From: Castanea sativa
Lineage: Eukaryota > Streptophyta > Magnoliopsida > Fagales > Fagaceae
Length of the DNA stretch: 64,000 bases
Direction: 5' to 3'
Assembly: GCF_040712315.1 (NCBI RefSeq)
Contig: NC_134013.1
Location: 90,464,001 to 90,528,000 of the forward strand
Below are positions 23,977 to 35,006 of the stretch, one piece after another. The first letter of the stretch is position 1. The number at the start of each line of letters is the position of its first letter. The translations under genes were made by a program, and so were the position numbers. The notes under the pieces are model-generated. The model was given only the letters and a program-made list of their open reading frames with translations. It searched no databases and was not told the DNA's origin.

Positions 23977-24037
23977 AAGTTAACAGTCTTCGTTCCCCTC
24001 AACAAAAAAGAAAAGAAAAGAAAAGTTAACAGTCTTC
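23977..24037 (+). mobile_element. A-rich micro-retroposon with 15-bp direct repeats
   Basis: The 15-mer aagttaacagtcttc occurs at 23977-23991 and again, perfect, at 24023-24037. The 31 bases between are GTTCCCCTCAAC followed by an A-rich (AAAAG)n tail. This matches the layout of the other poly(A)-only insertions in the window but with a longer non-A head. Confidence 0.65.
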
Positions 24038-24534
24038 AAGGTGAGAATAGGTGGAGCAACCTTAATATAATCTGAAGCACCACCCTACCAACCAAATTCA
24101 AGTCAATGGAAGGAAAACACAGTGGTCCCGAGACATTTGATTCAAAAATCAAAAGAACACATATTGGTGATGATGGTTGAAGATGGAAAGCATGGTGTAA
24201 ATGAGCATATAAACATTGATCTCCTCAGCAAATTGACAGTTTTGTGTTGGATAGCGTTGGAGGTTGACACAGTCTGATTATACAATGACATGTGAACAAT
24301 TCATATGACCGTGGGAACACACAGCCTTCATTTCTCATGGTCCTAACTACTAAATTTTACCTCAACTAAATTTAATTTAAACCCATATTAGATTCTCTCT
24401 CAAAGCATGGTGTCTTTCTAAATTCTAAGAATAACCTATAAAATCAAGGCGTAATGTACCTTTCACTACTCAACTTTATAGGGGTCAATTTCATTTTGTT
24501 CCTCACAAAATTGTTTAAGGTTGCTCTTACCCAG

Positions 24535-24810
24535 AAACTATAATTGAAACCCCAAATTAAAATTAACCAAAGCAATACTAAGAGAAACCCATTAGCCAAA
24601 ATTGAAATCTTCATCAGAATTAGCCAAAGGAAAACTCTTCCAAACCTCAAAATAACTCAAACTCAGCAACTATAATTGAAAACCCATATCAAAACAAACC
24701 AAAGCAATAACACAGACCCAATAACAAAAATTGATACCCAAATCATAATCAACAAAGAAAAATTCTACCAAACCGCAAAATAACACAAACCCAGCAACTA
24801 GAATTGAAAA
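24535..24810. repeat. imperfect tandem duplication, period ~129 bp
   Basis: The motif actataattgaaaacc recurs near 24537, 24667 and 24796 (the last with one change). The intervening sequence (aaccaaagcaataa, then cccaataacaaaaattga-type, then ttctaccaaaccgcaaaataa-type blocks) is repeated in order. It is not coding. Confidence 0.6.
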
Positions 24811-25415
24811 TCTATAATGAGATTTAGCCAATATATACCATAGTGCCAGCCAACCAATCTGCGAAAATTGAGCGAGATAGAGAATTCAAAGCTGGATTTG
24901 TCTATTTCATCTAATTTTGACTGACAGAGAAGGAAAGAAAGAAAGAAAGAGAAGAACAAAGAGGGAAAGAGAGAACGGTAGGAGCTTGGGGTTTTGGGGT
25001 TTTCAGTTTTCTCGTGGGAAGTCTTGGGTCTGAAATGGGGGAAAAAAGAAAAGAAAAGAAAAGAAATAAACGGAGAAGGTAACGGCAGTATCATCGTTAG
25101 GTGAGTGTATAGGTGTTTTAATTTTAAAAGGGGTACCTGAGGTACTGTACCTAAGGTACTGTACCTAAGTTTTACCCATAAGAAAAAATAGCCTTTATGA
25201 AAAAATTGACCATAAATGACAATAATGTAACAAGGAAAATCACATTTCTATTAACCAGTAGTTTGCCAGGTCCCATAGTAACTGAGAAGTTAGCATCTAC
25301 CTAATTAATCTCCTAAACATACCATTAATTCGAGACATTGATGCTAATTCACTGATTTAAAAACAAGCATCAATTAGCCTAGAATCTTTTCTCTATATTG
25401 AGGGATTAAACTAAT

Positions 25416-28400
25416 TTACTTAAAAGTACAACCCATTTTCCACTTTGCTAAAAGAATTACGAAGGACATGACCTCTGTTGGGTCACATAAAGAGTAAAGG
25501 GCTTCTGTCTCCTTTGGAGTAGTAGAAACAGCTATAGGAAATCCTCTTCCAATGCTTTTAATCATCTGCAGACATTTATGTACAAAATATATTAGTGTTT
25601 TTAATCATCTGTAGACATTTATGTACAAATTATATTAGTGTGGGTCGAAATACGTGCCTGATTATTCATCAAAACGAGCAACAAAGTTAAACGCATGATT
25701 TCATGAACAATAATGTTGCAATATCCACCAAGACTACCTTGGATTCAGATCCTCTAGATTTTCTAGGATATTCTACCAATAGAATTTCTTAAATCCTAAC
25801 CACTCTTTAATGATTTAATAGTCTTGATTTTACCATGTCAACATTTTACTAATAATATTCTTAAAATAATAAAATAATGTGCAAACAAAATAATTAAAAT
25901 TATAGTTAGTGGAATAATGACACGGCAGAATCTAGACCATTAAATCATTAAAGAATGATTAAGATTTAAGAAAATTTATTTAGTAGAGTACGTAGGAAAT
26001 CTAAAGGATCTGAATCCGACTACCTCAACAGTATTTTGTGGAGGCAATCGTTTGAAATGGAAGAAGATGGGGATGATTTTTTTTTGACAAAAAGAGGGGG
26101 TCGATGATTGAACATGGATTTAATAAGAATCACCACTTTTTTAAAACCTTTTAAAATTGGTGACAATAATGAATTACTATTGATCAGGTTACCCATACCT
26201 TAAAAGCATCTTCATCAGTTTTATCATCTCCTATATACATAGAAAGGACATTGCTAGAGTCTTCAAAACCAAGAGTATCAAGCAGATACTGTAAAGCACA
26301 ACCTTTATCCCAATTTCTAATAGGGCGAATTTCCATTACCTATAACAAAAAATACAAACAACAAGATAATTAGTATTTTGGAGTAAACTATAAATCTTTT
26401 ACAAAATAAATATGATCTATTTTCCAAGAAATAAAATCACGAGATATGAAGTATAAAACTTTACCGGTTGGTACTCTATGAAAAATCATATTTAAAAAAT
26501 AGAGATCTTATAATTAGTATGGCAACAAGAAAATTTTTTATACCTTTTTTCCCTCAGATATACGGAAGTCATTATAGAATTCCATTGTAGATTCCACCAT
26601 CTCCTTAAGCTTGCCAACATTCTGCAATAATTTAGACATAAAATCCACAAAAGTAAAATTACAATTTTCCATGATTTTGATTGGGTGTTAACAATATCAT
26701 TGCTATTACATCACTTTATTTTATTTTATCATATCAGATTAATTAGTATTATTGCATTATGCTATTTACCTCTTCATTCACACACCGAAAGTGTACAGAG
26801 AGGCAGTCTTCAACCGAGGCACCTTTTATGTCTTTTGCTATTTTTTCCAATTTATCCTTTATCCGCAACAAGAGAAGCAAGGAAAAAAAAAAGAAAGAAA
26901 GAAAGAAAGAAAGAGATAATTTATTTGCATTCTAATACTAAAAAGATCTAGGAACAAAAGGTGGAGATTTTTATCTAATAATCATGCATTTTAGTATGAG
27001 TTTGCCATTTTATTGACTTTGACAAAGAGAATACAAAGTTATTCAACCATAGGTATACATCATTTATTACCGTTTGAATTCTAGGCAAGAAATCTCGTAC
27101 TGGGCAGAAGTTAACCATGTCATTACCCTGTAAGATAAAACAAGTAATGTGCTCAGAATGAAAAACAATAAGCATATTTCGTTGCAATTATTTTCTATAG
27201 GAGTTTTGAACACAACACAAAAAAGTTTTCATGACAATAACCACCAAGTACAGAAAGTAAACCACAAACAATTGAGAAATATACCTTCTCATCAATAGTC
27301 CTAGTTTGATACTCGTGGTTACCATAATTGAGAGAAACTGTTGGGGTTGATATATCCATCCCATGACTTCCAGCATAATAGATGTTATTCAATCTCACAA
27401 ATTGGAACACCTAGAGTAGAGAGAAAAAAGAAAAAAAAAATTGTTAGTAAAAAATAGTTCGTATATGATCAGGTCTAGCTAGCTCATTATTTCATTAGTT
27501 GTGTGTGAGTTATTTACCTTATCCCTAGACCTTCCAGAGATAATTGCAGTTGGGAAATGTTCACCGATTTCTCTTACCGCTGAACGCATCTGTCAATCGA
27601 GAGGCACAAATAGTGTCATAACTTATAAGCCAACATGTTTTTGGAGGAACAAATTCATTTATTAAAAAAATAAAAGAATAAAAGAATAAAATAAAACTTC
27701 CACACACACACACACACATATATATATATGGTATAGACATTACTTCTATTGCACAATGTTTAACCAATTAAGTATCATATTTTTCTCAAAAAAAAAAAAA
27801 TTATCATATCAAAATAATTAGGCAATTTAATTCTTCCTCCATAGAGGTTAAGGCAATTCTTTAATGATGTATATATAGTTAGAAGTCACAACTATATATG
27901 TATGTTCTAAATTTTTTAGATAAAGTACTAACCTCAGTAGACATGAAAGCTTGATCAGGGTTGTTTACAATCGGTGAGAGAGTTCTGTCATAATCCAAAA
28001 ACACAACCATTTGTTTCTCATGAGCCATACTCTTTATTTCTTCGAAAGAGCTCAAGGCGGATGGATGATTTTTCTGTAGCAATCAAACACAAACTTTTTA
28101 GTAATATTCTACAACAACAAAGTTTTAGTGTGTACTTGGGTTGGCTTATTGGTTTTTCTTTTTAATATATTATTTGTTGAAAGTAGATAAGAGTATAATA
28201 TTGAATTTAGAAAAATTGAGGTTTTAAAATTTTTATCTAAACAAATTAAAATGCTTAATAAGTTCCAAGATAAAAATTACTTTATTTTCAAAATATCTAG
28301 TTTTGTTATATTAATAAAACAAAAGTTGAGATCATCACATACAATGTCCTTACCAGCCATATATCATAAAATTCATCAATAGCATCTTCATTGTCGTGAA

Positions 28401-28425
28401 ATCTTTCTTCTGAGTTGGATTTCAT
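25416..28425 (-). CDS. trehalose-6-phosphate phosphatase (TPP)
   Basis: Nine phase-0 coding exons on the minus strand: 28425-28354, 28073-27933, 27589-27518, 27410-27285, 27127-27071, 26856-26770, 26621-26544, 26339-26199 and 25565-25416 (stop TAA), giving 307 residues. TPPs of the HAD superfamily dephosphorylate trehalose-6-phosphate to trehalose, a sugar-status signal. Family marks are [25 protein letters not shown] (motif I), [15 protein letters not shown] (motif II), [34 protein letters not shown] and [13 protein letters not shown] (motif IV). Oddities: motif I reads DYDRT instead of the usual DYDGT; the three residues normally preceding CLSVHFR (as in VEDNKFC) are missing; the N-terminal extension is short; and the last exon's acceptor lies in a 43-bp tandem duplication. 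Still open throughout, so expressed function is possible, with altered activity plausible. The start ATG is in the exon beginning at 28446; no upstream coding exon was recognised. Confidence 0.88.
25566..25651. repeat. 43-bp tandem duplication covering a 3' splice site
   Basis: The block containing taatcatctg(c/t)agacatttatgtacaaa is present twice, offset by 43 bp. As a result the TPP last-exon acceptor (CTGCAG/ATGATTAAA on the minus strand, exon start 25565) is duplicated as CTACAG/ATGATTAAA with exon start 25608. Use of the distal site would add 43 nt and reach a stop codon after ten codons. Confidence 0.85.
25740..26017. mobile_element. fold-back MITE with 8-bp target duplication, in last TPP intron
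   Basis: The two ends are long imperfect inverted repeats (ggattcagatcctctagatt on the left; the reverse complement of the right end gives ggattcagatcctttagatt), with homology continuing for about 80-90 bp including ctttaatgatttaat. The flanks gactacct at 25732-25739 and 26018-26025 form a target duplication. It has no coding capacity and lies between TPP coding exons 8 and 9. Confidence 0.75.
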
Positions 28426-29494
28426 GTTTAGAGGGCCTGAAGGGAACTGTGGATATACCATAGTTAGATGAAATTGCACACTATATATAATTAAACATAA
28501 ATGAAAAAGAAAGAAAATAAATCAAGTTCTAGAAGAGGTGCTTGACCTGTGCATAAATAATTGAAATTCTTGCAATATGAATTATAGAACAGGACAACTT
28601 TTTTGGGGGTAAAGATAATTTTTTGTTTTAAATGTCATTACAGTTTAAAATTGTTGCTTTTGTTATGAAAAAGGTTCTTAAGTCCTCTGCTCCATAATAA
28701 AATTCCACCTTCGATCGTCATAGTTCATCAAAAGCAAGACACTAGATTAGACTCATAAATGTACATTGTCTAGAAGACGGAAAAATAAGCTCAGAGATAC
28801 AATGTGTCACTTAGTTGATACATGAATAATTGGTACAATGGTACAATGATTTCACTTAATATCGCTTTGTGGGAGTTTTTATATTTTAATGAAATAAAAG
28901 AGCCACCTTATATCAAAATTAAAAGGCAAAAATTAGAAAAAAAATATATTTAAAGGAGTCCTAAATCATGTGAAGGTTTTGCACTATTAATAGATAATCT
29001 TTAAGACCTCCAGCAATAATTTCTTACCAAAATTGATTTATTTTCTACTACTGATCCCTATTCACAAATCGAGAAAATAATAAGAATTAAAATAAAAGAA
29101 AAGAAAGGTTTCGTGGACCATAAATTATACATCCACCAACCCTCATAGAAATGGTTAGTCTTGTGTGTTGTGTATGTGAACCAAGTATTAAAAAAAAAAA
29201 AAAAAAAACTGTCATCTGCAAGGGTATTTATAATCCTTTTCTACAATTGCATGCATGGACTCTAAAATCCCTAAAGTTTTTAGGAGAATATTAATGCAAG
29301 ATTTCTGTTTGTTTAATACAATGACTATCTTACTCTTACCCCTCTTTTGTTTAACAATTAATTAATTGTCACAGTAAATTCACATCAAAAGTAAGGCTAT
29401 GATGGACTTTCTAATCAACCGTTTCGCTCACCAAGAACTTAGAAAAACAAAACAAAACCAGGAGTTTTTTTTTTTTTTTCTTACTAAGTAGTAT

Positions 29495-29710
29495 ATGTTT
29501 GGATAGCGTTTTTCAGTGGGCGTCCTGCGTTTGCGTTTAATTTCTGTGGGTCCCATGTACTATTCACGAGACCCATAAGTTTGAATCCAGCAACTTTAAC
29601 TTTAAAACTGGGTCCCACGATACTATTCACACATTTAAAAATTATTTTACTACAGTGTTTTCAGTTTTCAGTTTCTAGTTTTCAGCAATAAGTGATATCT
29701 AAATAAACCA
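29495..29710. mobile_element. MITE-like element, family B (copy 1)
   Basis: Starts tgtttggatagcg and ends gatatctaaataaacca, an imperfect inversion of the start. The interior has gtgggtccca, actattcac and repeated gttttcagttt motifs shared with the element at 52197-52413. No coding potential. Confidence 0.5.
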
Positions 29711-29753
29711 TGAATGCAAACTCTTGGTGACACGCAACCAGATTTCCTTCTTA

Positions 29754-29953
29754 GGGTCTGTTATTGGGATCCATTTATTTTGCTGAAACTGAAATTTTTT
29801 TACTGAAAACACTGTAAATAAAGATAAAGTTAGCTGAAATAGTACAGTGAAACCCATGAATAGTACCATGAAGTGCAGTAAGACCCATGAATACTAGGAA
29901 AAATAAACTGAATAGTAAATTAAGCTGATTTTTTAATTGGTAGCCAAACACAC
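29754..29953 (+). mobile_element. MITE-like element, family A (copy 2)
   Basis: Begins gtctgttattgggatcc and ends near gtagccaaacacac. The interior has ttgctgaaactgaaa, actgtaaataaag, and gtacagtgaaacccatgaat followed by a second cccatgaat motif. It aligns along its length with 59898-60078 and with the reverse complement of 9557-9768. Confidence 0.6.
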
Positions 29954-30005
29954 ACTTAATATAAGAGACCAACCCAACACACGTTAATGAAATGCTAGTA
30001 TGAAC

Positions 30006-31090
30006 CAAGGGAGTCGATACCGTACCGTACCGACCGGTATGGCCGGAATATTCCTTACCGGAGCTTAAAACGGTACAGAAACACATGTGTTTCGTTTCGG
30101 TTCAAATACCGGTGATACCAGGTTGTTCCGGCTATACCGGACGAAATATCATGCTTCGGCCGAAAAAATCATACCGGACCGGAACATGACTTTCAGATCA
30201 AAAAGAGAAAAAATTTCAGATCTAGTACATCTCTCCTCTTTCAGTAACATATTAACTTACAGTCTCTCACTATGCTGCTGCCGCCACGAGAAAGTCATCG
30301 CCACGTTGCTGGAATCCCATTTTGCCAATCTTCTTCTCCTCCCCCTTCTTCTTCTTCGTTAAATAACCCAGAGCCTCCTTCTTCAGTTCTTGGCTTTTGT
30401 TTTGTTTTAGATGGTCTTTTCAGTTTCTTTTGTTTTGTGTTTTTTGTTTTATGTGCTTAACAGCTTTACCCCACTTTACTTCTAACTTCAGCAGTTCAAC
30501 CCTTTATTATTATTAATTTATTTGAATAAAATAATTTATATTTTTTTATTTTTTTGCGCGTCTAACACCCACTCACGTGAAGAATTCGATCTTATCTTCC
30601 TTTCATTAAGTTTTTTTTATTTATTTCTTATTTATGTATTTTATTTTTAACTTCAACTACGGTACACCAATTACCAAATATATCAATTTCTAATGAATTT
30701 ATTATTATTATAATAATAATTAATAAAACCTACTACCATGTGTCATCTAAAAAAACTTTGTACTATTAACAATAATAATTAAAAATAATATCAATGTATA
30801 ATGAATTTTAAAAGATAGTAAAACTTAAGGATCAAAGATATTAAAATGAGTTTTTTATTTTTTTTTTAAAGATATTTAAATGAGATGTTTTATAATTTAT
30901 AAATACTTTTAATAAATTGTGTGCACTTTAACTTTTACTAACATATTTTTTATACTCAATCATTACTAAATTTGAACTCTTTATAAAATAGCGGTTATCC
31001 CGAAACGGTACACCGGTATTAACCGGTACCGAAATATTTCGTTCCACCGGCCAAACCGGTACAGTCTCCGGTACGAAATTGACTCCCTTG
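30006..31090. mobile_element. non-autonomous hAT element (CAAGGGAGTC ends) with 8-bp target duplication
   Basis: Termini are CAAGGGAGTC and GACTCCCTTG, perfect 10-bp inverted repeats. The octamer gtatgaac flanks it exactly (29998-30005 and 31091-31098). Both subterminal regions are dense in accgg/ccggt motifs in opposite orientations, a likely transposase-binding array. The 1.08 kb interior has no transposase-like frame. It lies inside the proposed TPP leader intron. Confidence 0.88.
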
Positions 31091-31551
31091 GTATGAACAT
31101 AAAACATATATTCATTCAAATCTCTCTCTCTTCTGATAAAAATAAAATAAAATAAAATCTCTCTCTCTCTCACATGATCAATCACACAAAAAACCCATAC
31201 ATGCTTGTTGAAAAACATTAAAACATTAAGATCTATAACAAAATAAAAAGAAGCAAACATTAAGTAACTGAAGGCAAAAACATAATGAAAATTTTCTATG
31301 GACAGTAATATTGAACAAACCCACGTATAAAATTGAAGTATTAAATTGACTGTATTTTGGAGGACAAATTAATTTGTCTCTGTAAATAAATACAACCAAA
31401 CCTTAATTATTGGCGATAAAAACACTATCTAGTTTTGTTTCCCTTGCAAAATCAAAACTTTGTAACGTAGTACATAGTATGTGCAGCTATGAATAAACAA
31501 TGAAGTATAAAGAATTAGAAGGGAGAGCAAAGAAAAAAGAGTAGTACGTAC

Positions 31552-31650
31552 TTTCTTAGTTGGGGTTTATTTGAGAAAACCTTAGAGAGAGAAATATTCG
31601 CAAGAAATTAAACTATGTAAGAAAGAAAACTTTGTTAGAAAGAAATACAA
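31552..31650 (-). other. putative 5'UTR exon of the TPP gene
   Basis: On the minus strand, a CT-rich leader lies about 30 bases downstream of a TATA box and ends at a strong donor (AAG/GTACGT-type). There is no ATG-initiated long frame in it. The assignment to TPP rests on orientation and lack of any other minus-strand gene nearby. Confidence 0.4.
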
Positions 31651-31676
31651 GTGCAACTAAAAGGGGGAGGGGGTGG

Positions 31677-31684
31677 TATTTATA
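31677..31684 (-). promoter_or_regulatory. TATA box, probable TPP promoter
   Basis: TATAAATA on the minus strand in the context ttcTATAAATAcc, followed by a pyrimidine-rich leader. Its position would start a transcript near 31650 reading towards the TPP coding exons. Confidence 0.5.
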
Positions 31685-32255
31685 GAATTAGGAGTAGAGA
31701 ATTAAAATCACAATCTCGTTAATGTCTTAGTAGTTGTAGGATTAAGAATGCGGTAAAAGCATAGGTAGATCCATATATGTTATTGTTATCATGATGACAG
31801 TGGTGAATCAAAATTTATGTGTGCTTTACTGTAGCCGGTAGTGCATTAATTATTCCTAATTCTATTCGGATAATTTTTTTTTTTTTGTTGAAAAAACTAA
31901 TCGGATAAGTAAATACTACTAAGGATTGAATATGTTATTATTAATTCACTTTTATATGTAATAATGTAGTTAGTCAGAAATTGCGTACTAAGAGAAATGA
32001 GATTATTTTTTTCTTTGAAAAGGGTAATAAGAATTAAAATACTTAAGAGGTGTTGTTATGGTACTCAATCAAAAAAAAAAAAAAATGTTAGGGTTCAAGA
32101 CTAATTAAAGAGTGAAGAGCAAATACAGTCTCCCATAAACTTTAAAAAATAAAAATAAAAAGAAGCGAGAGAGAGAAGAGCGAATAACTTTAATATATGT
32201 ACATATTTTGGAATGCATCATGATTCTGAAATTAGATGTTCTCTAGAAAATAATA

Positions 32256-32307
32256 GTATATTACACTCTTCTTTTTTTAATTTTTTTCGCGGGTAGGTAT
32301 ATTACAC
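32256..32307 (-). mobile_element. poly(A) micro-retroposon with 11-bp direct repeats
   Basis: The 11-mer gtatattacac is present at 32256-32266 and 32297-32307. The 30 bases between read, on the minus strand, CTACCCGCG followed by an A-rich tail. The same head type (ctaccca(c)aaaa on minus) occurs near 13400 without clear repeats. Confidence 0.5.
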
Positions 32308-32515
32308 AAATATAGTAGTAGTGTAATTGTTAATATATGGGCAACCAGTAAATTACTTTGTTTTCCTGTTCAATAAAATTTTAAATTTTCGTTGATATTT
32401 ATTTGTCTAATAAATAAATAAGTACTTAATAAGGCTTGAGAACAAATATAAAATCAAGCATTATTTAGTACTTTCTAAGTACAGCACATGATACTTTCTC
32501 TTTCATCACACATTA

Positions 32516-32565
32516 ATAGAGTAGATTTCATGGTTCAAAAAAAAAAAAAAATAGAGTAGATTTCA
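32516..32565 (+). mobile_element. poly(A) micro-retroposon with 15-bp direct repeats
   Basis: The 15-mer atagagtagatttca is repeated perfectly at 32516-32530 and 32551-32565. Only TGGTTC plus fourteen A lie between them. This is a very clear example of a tail-only insertion with a target-site duplication. Confidence 0.75.
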
Positions 32566-34249
32566 CTATTTAATTTGATTCTTCTGATAGAGTGAACTTG
32601 ATTCATATATATATATATATATATATATAAAGGTGAACTTGAATTTAAATCCCTCCTTCCTTAGTTATTGTATGAAAAAACAAATGTGAATAAAACAAAT
32701 GTTTTATGTAAATTTTTTTTTTGAAAATGTTAACAATTATAAATTATACGCACATATCTACTATAATTATTTTGTTCAACTAATGGGCAATAATTAAAAC
32801 AACTTTGGAGTAATAATGTATAACAAAAGTTGATCAAAGCATATTAATTCTTTCTATATTATTGATTTTTATTATGTGATGTAATAAAAAGCTTCATTAC
32901 GAATTCTTTTTTCTTTTTTGAGCTTTCATCACTTTTCCCTTTTGGTGCATCATTTGTGTTAATCACTAATGAATTGGCACCGGGAGATTTTTGATTGGAT
33001 CTTACTAAGTTTGGACTTTGTCACTAAGATTTTTCGTAAGTATTTGCATTCATAGTAAATTTCAACAATGTGACAGTTTTTTGTAAATGTTTTTATTTTT
33101 TATTTTTGGTTAATTTTGAAATAGTGTAGCAAAAAGAATTAATATAGCATATTGAATTGTGTATTTTTTTCCATACCTTTTTTTGTTATTTGAAGGTACA
33201 TCAATAATCTTAGCAACTGTGTAATTTTCAAAACCATTATCCTTTAGGTTGAATTCATTCAAATAAAGTAGGAAAATCCATTTTTTTTCCTTATTTTTTT
33301 TTTCAAATCATGTGGGATTCCTTCTACAATATCAATGTTTTTACAATAATTTAAATAAGTTGTACCTCAGTTTGTTTTTAAGCAAGATCTCCTGTAGATT
33401 TATTTAGAATTTTCTCGGCTTCTCAATCAAATATCTCAAAAGTTGTTTTGTTAGTTGCATTAAAAAGTTCAATTTGAATCTTGTAATCGAAGTAATTTGC
33501 AATTGTATATATATAGCAGTTATAGCGAGATGAATATTATAAATATTTGGAGAGTATGTAGTTAATGTGAGTGCCTCTAAACTTGGAATATATTTGTTTT
33601 TGTTTCACATTTTGCACACTGAGATGATTCTGTTTATGGTTTGACATTCCTTTCACAAAGCATGCATGAAATTTAATACCAACCCATTGTTGTATCAATG
33701 TTATTTATTGTTGCAATACCCTAATAGTTCACATCTTGCAATGAACTTTGAAATTAATATGTATTATTTTTTTAATGTAAATAATATGATGTATTATTTT
33801 TTTGATGTAAATAAAATGATGTATTTTTTTTAATGTAAATGATGAGTATTATTCGAAATGATTAACAAAACTATTTCGTAGGATCTCATTCAATGCATTT
33901 TATCTTTACTATTGCCTTCATATTCTTTAAAGATAAATCTTCCTATGAAAATTGTTTTGCATGTATTTTTGGTATTTCTTTTATAGGATCATGTTTTTTA
34001 TCATTCCTATCATTGAGTTTTTTTTTAACGAAAATATTAAGTAAATGACATTTTGTGAGATAGTATATGCTATTTATTACACTTTTTTCTTATTATAAAT
34101 TTTAGAAATATGCAATTGTCAATTATTTCATCAATCTTAGGGATCTCAAGATTTATATATATTTTTGTTGCACAGGTTGATGATAAAGAGAATTTGTCTT
34201 CATAAATTGCATAGAACATTATTAATGAACAAAAGCATATTGAATTATA

Positions 34250-34928
34250 AAATTGGGGGAAAATGAAGACACGATTTCATGAGAATGAGATTTTCTAGAA
34301 GTATCAGCTATATAAAATGAAGACATAATTTCATGAGAATGAGATTTTTTAGAAGCATCATCTATACGTGGGGGAGAAGGAAGAGAGTTTGTAAGTGGAT
34401 AAGAGTTTTGACTTTGATTTACAAGTGAAAATGGTCAGACTTTAGTCATAATATGTAAGGTAATAACTGGGCTTGGGTGATAAAAAAGGATAATTTATAT
34501 AATAGTAAAAAGTAGTTATTATGATTTATTGGGTAACAATAAAAAAAATTAATAAAAAGAGGTAAAAAATGCTAAATTTATATAATAGTAAAAAAAAAGT
34601 TACTATGATCTATTGGGTAACAGTAAAAAAAACTTAATAAAAAAATGTAAAAAAATGCTAAATGCAACATTAGAGTGCCACACGGCAAGACCTCGTGTAC
34701 TCTCACTTGAGGTCTCTGAAAAAAAAAGTGAAAAAAAAAATTACCTAATACTTTATTTCTTGAAAGTAAAGTACTATACAATAAGAAAAAAAAAGAAAAA
34801 GCATTTCATAGTTCATAATCTAAATGCTTATAACTATCTTAAATATTTATAATCCACTTAATAATATAAATTTTACACAAAAAATGTACCCAGTACTTTA
34901 TTTCTTGAAAGTAATTTCCATACAAAAA

Positions 34929-35006
<78 letters not shown>

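Larger units (their letters stand above)
28447..31551 (-). other. predicted 5'UTR intron of the TPP gene
   Basis: The first TPP coding exon is preceded by an acceptor (CCACAG, exon from 28446). Upstream, a TATA box and a CT-rich leader at 31552-31650 are followed by a good donor GTACGT at 31551. Joining them gives a 3.1 kb intron in the untranslated leader, most of it transposon-derived (two MITEs and a hAT element). This is inference; a cDNA end would settle it. Confidence 0.45.
31700..34240. other. AT-rich intergenic, no gene
   Basis: No coding signal. It holds an (AT)n run at 32604-32629 and the two micro-retroposons listed separately, plus short repeats of gatgtattatttttttgatgtaaat near 33770-33840. 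Confidence 0.6.
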
